A program made the position numbers and the translations under genes. Below, piece by piece: positions 57,143-64,000 of a stretch of 64,000 bases of DNA. How positions within the stretch are numbered: position 1 is the stretch's first letter; each line of letters opens with the position of its first letter. The notes under the pieces were generated by a model, which saw nothing but the letters and a program-made list of their open reading frames with translations, did not search any database and was not told where the DNA came from. This DNA is from Zopfochytrium polystomum (lineage: Eukaryota; Chytridiomycota; Chytridiomycetes; Chytridiales; Chytridiaceae), in assembly GCA_025765615.1 (NCBI GenBank), contig JAIVFJ010000031.1, positions 372,001 to 436,000 on the forward strand. Reading direction: 5' to 3'.

Positions 57143-57626
57143 TCAGCGCAACGGTGGAGTCTGGAGCGGTCCAGACGGGCCATTGCAGGTCAGGGTCGTC
57201 TCGAGGAACGAAGAGTCCGACGCCGTGGCCTTGATGACGCCGTATCCGTTCCAGCCGACGGCATGCGTCGCTGCGGACGTGACGCGGTTGGATTCGTCGG
57301 TGACAGCGGCGATGAGGGCGTTCATGGAGTCGACGCTGCTGAACTGCCCGCTAAAGTTGAGGGTGCAGCTGGAGAGCGGGTCGACGCCTCCGCCATGGGC
57401 CGAGCAGTCCTGCACGACGTTGGGGGCCCCAGCAGAACTGGCCGTTGTTGCAGACGGCGTGGATGTTGCCTTGCACCATGTCTACTAGCTTGCACGTGCC
57501 CGTGTACATTGGGTTTGACGTCTCGAGCTGCGGCGCGCCGTCGGACAGAACGGCGGTGGGGGCGACGTACAGGAGGATGCCAAGAAGGAGGGCTGCGGAA
57601 CGGGGAGCTCTGCCCGGATTCTGCAT
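57143..57626 (-). pseudogene. Secreted six-cysteine protein with a one-base frame break
   Basis: No known family. From ATG 57626 on the complement: MQNPGRAPRSAALLLGILLY (signal peptide, cleaved near VLS/DG), then NPMYTGTCKLVDMVQGNIHA and VCNNGQFCWGP. The frame then degenerates. One base less in the GGGGGCCCC run (57422-57430, plus strand) continues as VVQDCSAHGGGVDPLSSCTL, NFSGQFSSVDSMNALIAAVT, HAVGWNGYGVIKATASDSSF and LETTLTCNGPSGP to the stop at 57143. The joined form would be about 160 aa with six cysteines after the signal, enough for three disulfides. The break may be a real recent mutation or a base-calling error in a G/C run. A small effector- or enzyme-like secreted protein is possible. 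Confidence 0.6.
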
Positions 57627-57990
57627 GGTGAGGGTGGCGGCTGCTGCCAACTGGTGGTCCGTGGCTGAGTTCGGGCACTGCCAAACAGCCAAGAAGGGCT
57701 CCAAACGACGAAGAAAAAGGAGAAAAACTTTCTCCTGTTTTTTTTTTTTTTTTTTTTTTTCAAATTTTTTTTGCCAAGAAGAAAACAATAATAAAAGGAG
57801 CAAGGACGGAGAGAGACACTGAAGACTTTTTCCTATGGCAGACACATGCGCAGTCATGAAATAGTGTGATTGCTGATCGGGTCAGGTTGTGCGCGCTGAT
57901 GTGACGTCTTTTTTTTCCACAGATTTTTTTTTTTTTCTGTTCCTTTTTGTATGTGCTCAATTTATCGCCCCCGCCCCGGCGCCTCCACCG
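57627..57990. other. Upstream region and start of the repeat island
   Basis: T runs at 57739-57760 and 57908-57936. Promoter of the six-cysteine gene; beyond about 57.98 kb the sequence becomes transposon-derived. Confidence 0.5.
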
Positions 57991-58110
57991 TTTGGCGGCG
58001 GCCCGCCATCTACATGCATCCACCAAATGGGCACAAGCAATTCACTCCAGATGGAAAGAAGCTTTTCTGTAAACTCCTCAAGAGCCTCTATGGACTGTCG
58101 ACAACATCAA
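57991..58110 (+). mobile_element. Ty1/copia reverse-transcriptase fragment
   Basis: The plus strand reads IYMHPPNGHKQFTPDGKK and then LFCKLLKSLYGL, the segment between the RT motifs of copia Pol (usual form IYM.QP.GF...C.L.KSLYGL). It loses copia character right after LYGL. It is short, without ends or catalytic residues, so a dead fragment. A related copy lies in the opposite orientation at 59395-59500. Confidence 0.75.
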
Positions 58111-59340
58111 CGTCATGGCCAACACCTCAACGGGCAGGCAGGCAAGGCAACTTCAGGCACACGTTCACACACTCAACAAGATGGGGGGCAGCAGCGTAAA
58201 TAGGAATGGGTTGGAGTCACCAGGGAGGAGGGAAAAGGAGGGAAAACACATACAAAGCAGCAAAAGAATAAGTACAATAGCAAAGAATGGAAGGAGTGAA
58301 TAACCAAGAAATGTGTTGAGATTTGAGCCTTGGAAGCCAGCTTTCTATGTCAACAGCAGCCTCGTCGCCGCTGCTGATGTGACTTACACTAAGTCAGGTA
58401 AGCCAAAAGGCCTAATCTGAATCCAATGAAAAGAGTTAGGTGAAGACAGCGGTGATTCTAGCTTTGCTTTTCTAGGCTTCGTCAGCAAGGGCAATGCCAT
58501 TAGAATCACACTCAATGGGTTCAGAGATATGTTGAACCAGGGCAGCTCACAGCAGCTCCAGGTCACCTGACTGTTGTCTGAACCCATGTTGAACCACGGA
58601 CTGGTTGATTTGAAATGCCCCTGATGATTTCAAATCATCTTTCCAATGTGGGAAGACTGGTCACTGAACACAGACCTCTGGACAGACCTTGGTTGTTTTG
58701 AAATGCTCTGAATATTTCAAATCACCGTCCCTCTGTGGAAAGGGGTTTAAAACACCTCCCCAGAGCAAAGTCCTGTCTGAAGCAGTTTGCAACTTGTTCA
58801 GATCGGCAAAACAGGAAAACTGGTCAACCTCCCTGCAGGAGTATGAAATTGGGCAGAGTTTTCTTATTGAAAAAAAAAAGGTACTCTCACTCCAATTTGC
58901 CAGTCCCTGTCTAAAACAAGCTCTCTTTACCCGCTTGCCCTTGGTTGCTTGCTACGCTCACTCTCTTGTACAAGTGATCGAGTTCCTTGACCCTTCCACC
59001 TTCTTGTGATGCTGCCTCCACTCACAACGTTGCCTTCTACACTGCAACTTCAACAAAATGGGGCTGAGCCAGCCAAACAAGGAAGACAGCCCAGAGAATC
59101 ATGGGGCATTTCTTGGCAAACAGGGTGGAGGGGGCTGGCAAGAAATGATTGCTGAAGATAAGAAGACAGTCACTTACAGCCACAGAAGAAAGGAAATACA
59201 CAGACAGAGACAACAAGGGAAGAAGTAAAAGAGAAACAGGAAAAACGGGATAAATTACTTATTGAAAAAATAAGTAAAAATCGCCAATGAAAAGAAAAGT
59301 GTAAACAGTCTACTCTGAGTGAGTGAGTGGAATGAAGTGG
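58111..59340. other. AT-richer repeat island, no gene seen
   Basis: No protein gene. Two imperfect copies of a block with TTGAAATGC and ATTTCAAATCA lie at about 58600-58645 and 58685-58730. Confidence 0.5.
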
Positions 59341-59344
59341 AGAT

Positions 59345-60192
59345 GTGTGTTTGTGGGTGGTATGGAGTCCTCCATTTGAAGTGAATCACTTGTGGCTTTT
59401 TGGTGGATGCATGTAGATGACTTCTTTGAGAAAAGTGTACAGGTAGGCTGTGTTGACATCCATGCTGTGGTAATCGAGGTCAAAAGCAAGGCTGATTGCA
59501 ATGAGTAGTCAGATGGCCTGGATCCGGACGACAGGAGAAAAGGTGTCTGTGTAGTCGATGCCTTCGCATTGGGTGTTTCCACATGCGACAAGACGGGCTT
59601 TCCATTGCTTCAGCCAGCCAAAGGGGTTGAGCTTGTAGGCATAAACCCATTTGCAGAACATTGCACGTTTGCCAGGAGGAAGAACTGCCCATTCCCAGAC
59701 CTTGTGCTCGTCCATGAGAGAGTGAAGTTCCTCAAGCTCAGATGCAGTCCATTCTTTGTTATAGTCTGATGCGTGGGCTTCCTTGTGGGAACGTGACACT
59801 GGTGGGAGTTGTGATTGGAGGATTGGTTCTTCAGAGAAGCGCTTTGGGAAGGGTGGTTCTGGTTTGGCTGATGCAAGGTAGAGTCGCAAGAGATAGTGAG
59901 TGATTGTTCGATTTGCAAGTGGCTTGCGAAGTCCATTTGGTGCATCTTTGATGTTGACAATGACAGATGGTGGAAGTGGTGATTCAATGACAGGTTCCAT
60001 TTCAGTGTTGATGGATGCTGCTATGTGGTTTGCCGTTGGAGCTAGGTTCTCTTTAGGTTCGTCTTCATCTTCGCCCAGGACGAGAGCAAACGTGTCAGGG
60101 TTCCAACCATAGTCGTCTTCATCATCATTGTCTTCCATATCTTGGGAAAGAGTTGGAGGTTGATCTGAGGTGTTTGTTGATGATGATGGCAT
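59345..60192 (-). mobile_element. Ty1/copia Pol remnant: RT N-terminal region
   Basis: The complement is open from 60192 and shows an acidic linker followed by copia RT start signatures: YNKEWTASELEELHSLMDEH, KWVYAYKLNPFGWLKQWKAR, LVACGNTQCEGIDYTDTFSP. An in-frame TGA at about 59509 interrupts it where copia proteins usually have Arg. The same frame goes on with IAISLAFDLDYHSMDVNTAY (motif A with its Asp), LKEVIYMHPPKSHK, then a second TGA. No LTR was recognised. It cannot encode a working polymerase as it stands. Confidence 0.85.
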
Positions 60193-60958
60193 TCCGGAAG
60201 CCTGGCGCAGTTGCTGACGAGTACGAGAGGAGGGAGCACTGTCAGGAGGAGAAAATTTTTCTTTTCCTATTTATCTTCCATTCTGGTGCTCTTCTTGGAT
60301 GGCAGCCCCAAGCCCTTACAAAAATAGTTTTATATGCACAAGCTGTTTGACTGATTGTTTCTCCAGCGTTAAGGCTATTGAGTTAGGGCAATTTTTGGAA
60401 AGATATTGTGGAGTGTTGATATTACAGCTCTAGCCCAAAAACTTTGGTTTGTTAAATTGTTTGCACGTTTCCTCAAAGCTCTTTTGGTGTGCAGATAGCC
60501 TTCAACTAATCTGAAAACAGAGCGAGGCATTACAAAACAAGAAAGAAAAAGAGGTGGAAGAAAGTGAAATCTGCTCAAGAGTCAAAACAACAAAAAATCA
60601 GAAACAACATGCACTTCATTTTGTGGTGAAAGCAAGATGACACTACTGCTGTGAGAGCTATCCAAGTTGCACAAAAATAAACAGTGGAATAAATGGTGGG
60701 AAAGCTGCGGTCCTACTGGGTGAAGCAATCAAATCCAGCGGTAGCCTGAAAACTTTGGGCGACCAAGTGAAAATGAAAGGAAAATCATGACTGTAGACTC
60801 AAATACCCACATGCAAGCTTCTTTTTTTGTTTCAGCAGGTCTGCTGTCTCTTGTCCAGTCCACCAACACTTGATTTTTACTTGTGTTTCAGGTGGTAGCC
60901 CAGAGCTTTCAAGCTGGCACTGTAAAGCAATTCAAAGAGGGATCAGGAGGTCCTAAAG
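60193..60958. other. Repeat-island spacer
   Basis: No ORF or RNA gene recognised. Lower GC than the rest of the window. Confidence 0.5.
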
Positions 60959-61046
60959 CGCTACCGGGTGGACTTGAACCACCAACCTTGCGGTTTGCTG
61001 TACATGTCTAACAGCCGCACGCGCTAACCAGTTGCGCCACGGCAGC
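60959..61046 (-). tRNA. tRNA-Asn(GUU) with a 14-nt intron
   Basis: The complement folds completely: acceptor GCTGCCG/CGGTAGC with one G-T pair, D-arm GCGC/GCGC around AACTGGTTA, anticodon stem TGCGG/CCGCA, variable loop AGGTT, T-arm GGTGG/CCACC around TTCAAGT, discriminator G. The loop reads CTGTTA, then a 14-base insert (GACATGTACAGCAA) right after position 37, then A. Spliced length 74. Anticodon GTT reads Asn codons. The intron site is the canonical eukaryotic one. Confidence 0.93.
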
Positions 61047-61934
61047 CTGTGCTTACAGTCTTGTGCTTGTGACACTAGGCAACATTTTTACACTCTCACC
61101 ACATCTCTCCTTTTGTCTGTCTTCAATCTCACTCTCGCTCATGCACTCTGTGTCCCTCACACACACACACACACACTGGGGAACTTGGTCCTAGGTGTGT
61201 GATCATTTTATTCTTGCTCAGAGTCAGCAAGCAGTCAAAGTACAGCAAAATGCTAGCATGGCCTGTGGCTCTCACTTTCACACCTTTTGGGCGTCGACCT
61301 GCTGACATTGAAATGCTTCCCTCCAGGATTAGGGTGAGACAGCAGCATTGCACAGGACCAGTTCATTCAGTCCCACACACAGCAGTTGTGCTTTGCCATT
61401 TGCATCTCCTTGCCCACCACCACAAATCAGAAATTACAGAGAGAGAAAGAGAGGGACAAAGGGAAGAGGGGAGAGAGAAAGGATGAAAGTGGATGACTCA
61501 CCCATCCCTCATCTCTCCCACTTTAGAGAGTGAAAAGGCTTAACACTGCTCAAATCAAATCCAAACAAGGTCCGATTTGGGTCTGATTCAAAAAATTGAA
61601 TCAAATCAAATCAAATGGTTTTTTGCTGAATAAGCTGTTTCTCTTTGCTTCAAAATTCATCTCTGGTAATTTCTGTTCCATTTGGCGCAATTTGGCCAAT
61701 CAAACGTCAGGTGTATTGCAAATATTCGTGATTTGTGGTTAAAAACTTACAGTGCTGTACTGAAAACCTTTTGTTTTCTCAGCACCACAAATGGGTTAGG
61801 GTTAACAAAAGAAGAAACATAAAAAATTATATTTTTTCTTTATTGATTTGCAAATGACATTGAGAAAAGGTGTGAAACAAGTGAGAAAAAAAAAGTTTTT
61901 CTGCATCTAGCTGGAAAATAAATTGAGTCAAATT
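61047..61934. other. Repeat-island spacer
   Basis: CA run at 61159-61175, GA-rich stretch 61438-61480, AAATC-type repeats near 61550-61615. No gene. Confidence 0.5.
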
Positions 61935-62025
61935 GCGGATCTAGAATCAAACCGACGACAATATCCTTGCAAGGGCTGTGTGACCTCCTAGAGGGATACG
62001 CTCTGCCAGCTGAGCAGAAGGCTCC
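61935..62025 (-). repeat. Degenerate tRNA-like element (Ala-type) or SINE head
   Basis: The complement begins GGAGCCTTCTGCTCAGCTGG, close to the 5' half of an organellar or bacterial-type tRNA-Ala, with box A TGCTCAGCTGG and D-stem GCTC/GAGC. It has a stem TATCC/GGATA around CTTGCAA (anticodon TGC), but about 20 extra bases sit before that loop. Box B is GGTTTGATTCT; the T-stem and the acceptor 3' strand do not pair. It is a tRNA pseudogene or the promoter head of a SINE. Confidence 0.55.
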
Positions 62026-63169
62026 TTAATTCACTGTTTGACAAGCCCAACTCATACTCAAGCAGCTTTGATTGATGTGCTGGCCAATCTGTTGCAGCGG
62101 GCCAAGGCTAGGCAGTGTGAGCAATGCTTGTCCAGAAAAACACACTTGCACACACAGATAAAGGCCTATGCATGCACGCACACACGTTTGCACACATACA
62201 CACACACAGTCACACACAGTGTGGCAAAGCTCAACGCAGCGCGGTCCTGCTCAATCACTGCTGGCCAGCCTGAGGTGGGAAGAAAAACAACTGTGCCCAC
62301 ACAAAGTGATCCATGCACAACCATCTCTCAGTGTATGTCTCCTCCACAAGGCAGTCACATCAGAAATTGTGGCACTAATTGGAGAGGAACTGTGGACTTT
62401 GGCAAGCCAAAGTGGCTGGCTGTCCAAAGTGGCTGGGCATCCTGTTGCCAACGTGCCACAGCTGTCCAATGGCCATGGCTGTCCACTGGAGATGGCCAGC
62501 CAGCAGATTGGGCTTTCCTAGGTGAAGTATGAGCCAGGGTTGTCCAGGTAAGAGAAACTGCGGCCTGGTCCAAACAGCTGCCACAGGAATCCACAGCCAA
62601 TAATGCACAATTCGACACCTGGCAATTATTTTTGCTTCCCATGGCCCAGATTTCTGGACCTTGCAGTTATAGTATGCCCCAAAACAATGCAGTGGCCATT
62701 CGCAACCAGCCAGTACGCCCTTCCCCTTCATCCCCTGTAACGGCCTCTCTCCCAAGCAGGTGCAACAGTTTTGCTTCCTGAAGCTATCAAGATGTCTTAT
62801 GTTAAAAAAAAGAAGAACAAAAAATAATTAAAATCTCAAACCCACTCTTCAAATGCATCACTTCATCGTGGGATGTGAAGTTGTGTTGTCCTTCAGTGCG
62901 CTGTGACAACGTGAAACATGATCAGCAGACTTTCACAACACAGTTGATACAGGAACTCACCAGCTCAAGGCCAGATAATTTTGTTCCTATTGCCCTTCCC
63001 GCACAAAGAATGTAAGGGCCCCTTGAATGCATTTTAAACTAAATATTGCGACTTACCAAAACTGTACAATCATACTTCTGAGTGAATATTTGAACAATAT
63101 GCAAGCAAGGGATTTGGGTATGATGACTGCCATCATGACTGTCATCCTCCAAAAAAACCCTCCTCATGC
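62026..63169. other. GCCA/TGGC-dense repeat sequence
   Basis: CA-rich run near 62168-62220, then many TGGC and GCCA words between 62400 and 62560. No gene recognised. Similar words return at 63720-63900. Confidence 0.5.
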
Positions 63170-63380
63170 AGGTTATAGTGGCGTGTCTGAAGATTGGTCT
63201 GTCCAGCAAAGTTGTCGCTGAGGGCAATAGACTCACTGTCTGTGTCGAAACCCAAGAAGAGTCCAAGTGAAGCCTGAGGAGAGAACTTGGTCTTGCGTGA
63301 GTTTGCAGGTTCTGTGTACTCATTGTTGAGTGTGACAATGAGGCACCCGAAAATTTCAAGGTGGCATAGGTTGGGTTTTC
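63170..63380 (-). mobile_element. Ty1/copia integrase C-terminal fragment
   Basis: The complement reads GCLIVTLNNEYT, then KTKFSPQASLGLFLGFDTDS and ESIALSDN. This matches the copia integrase tail pattern FGC..V......KF.P....G.FLGY..DSKGY. It belongs to the same orientation as the RT remnant at 59.3-60.2 kb but lies about 3 kb away, whereas an intact element has a few hundred bases between these parts. Confidence 0.65.
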
Positions 63381-63959
63381 AGCCTTGGTAATATTCAAAT
63401 GGAATTCAACCACTGCAAGTGTGTTGCACACAATTGCACAGGAATGGAGTGTGGCGTATTGCGTAGTTTGTCAACAGCGCAAGCCAGCGCCGAGGTCTGC
63501 ATTGGCGGTGGCTTGCTCTCCCCATGGCTATTGTGAGAACAATAACTGACAGTCACAATAGGTTCAGGTCTGTCTTGTGCCTCTTGCTACTAACCAGTCG
63601 GATCCACCTAACAGCTGGAAAAGAAAAACATTGGACAATATGGTGTTTCTTTTGGCTTGGTGTGGGTGATTAGGCTGCTGTGACTGCTTGCTCTTTTGGC
63701 CCTAATAAGCATGGGACGCTGGATTGCCCTGGAACCTGGATGGTCTTGGCCACCAGATCGCCCACTGCCACAGCAAGCCACCTGCCACAGTTTGCCACAA
63801 GCCATGGCCATTTACCCACCATGGCTTGCTCCAGGCGACAGGACTGACAAATTCAGGTGGCGCCTTTGTGGATTCTGGGGATTCTGCCACCCTGGCTTTC
63901 TGCAATTTGTGCCACAAAAGTTTCCTATGCAGGGGGTCTCCCAACTGCAGGGGAAAGGG
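63381..63959. other. Repeat-island spacer
   Basis: GCCA-rich stretch at 63720-63850. No gene recognised. Confidence 0.45.
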
Positions 63960-64000
63960 GTCAGAGTGTGGGATTCGGACCCACGCCTCGTGAGAGACCG
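63960..64000 (-). tRNA. 3' part of a class II tRNA, cut by the window edge
   Basis: The complement reads a variable-arm-like CTCTCACGAGG, then T-arm GTGGG/CCCAC around TCCGAAT, then acceptor strand ACTCTGA and discriminator C. The long variable arm suggests Leu or Ser. The 5' half and anticodon are outside the window. Confidence 0.7.

Noticed and set aside
59509..60192. The copia frame as a host gene
   Set aside because: Its conserved residues are those of Ty1/copia Pol and the continuation is stopped by in-frame TGA codons.
61935..62025. A CUA-anticodon suppressor tRNA
   Set aside because: Reading the loop as CTCTAG gives a CTA anticodon, but the acceptor and T stems do not pair and CTTGCAA fits a tRNA-Ala loop better.
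63724..63993. Open frame ending in a CGIRTHAS-type string
   Set aside because: That end is a translation of the tRNA 3' half on the other strand, a common annotation artefact.

Overview
The window looks like nuclear DNA of an intron-rich, GC-rich fungus. Genes are split by many short GT-AG introns and carry Ala/Pro/Gly/Ser-rich low-complexity stretches. The gene content is fungal: a Kex2-type protease, a DHA2-type MFS exporter, glycogenin, SND2, a Ydj1-type DnaJ and a P4-ATPase. A 14-exon gene with a centrosome/spindle-pole-like FGRPG.GAP motif hints at a centriole- or flagellum-bearing (zoosporic, chytrid-like) fungus. The phylum is inference.

Left part (0.5-15 kb): cytoplasmic dynein intermediate chain (+), histone chaperone Asf1 (-), ribosomal protein uL24/RPL26 (-) divergent from SND2/TMEM208 (+), a DHA2 MFS transporter (+) and an unusually long glycogenin (+). 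For most of these all exon phases could be closed to one reading frame.

Middle part (15-45 kb): three small secreted-peptide genes, two of them a tandem duplication in which one copy has CTG where the other has ATG. They lie directly upstream of an insulin-degrading-enzyme (M16) gene with a possible mitochondrial N-terminal extension. Next come a broken small ORF, two unrecognised proteins, a Kex2/furin-like proprotein convertase, a BTB/T1-like protein (-), a farnesylatable type I DnaJ, an LEA2-like membrane protein and a poly-Q protein with a frame conflict.

Right part (45-58 kb): a P4-ATPase flippase (-), the CSPP1-like coiled-coil gene (+), a secreted basic-tailed protein (+) and a six-cysteine secreted protein (-) with a one-base frame break.

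From about 57.9 kb to the end the character changes: AT-richer DNA, no intact protein gene, decayed Ty1/copia Pol fragments in both orientations, an intron-containing tRNA-Asn(GUU), a degenerate tRNA-like element and the 3' part of another tRNA cut by the window edge. This is a repeat island.

Recurring gene-structure traits are very short first coding exons (3, 10, 10, 19 and 30 nt), long T tracts on the sense strand inside introns, and frame breaks that need only one base (two of them in G/C runs).
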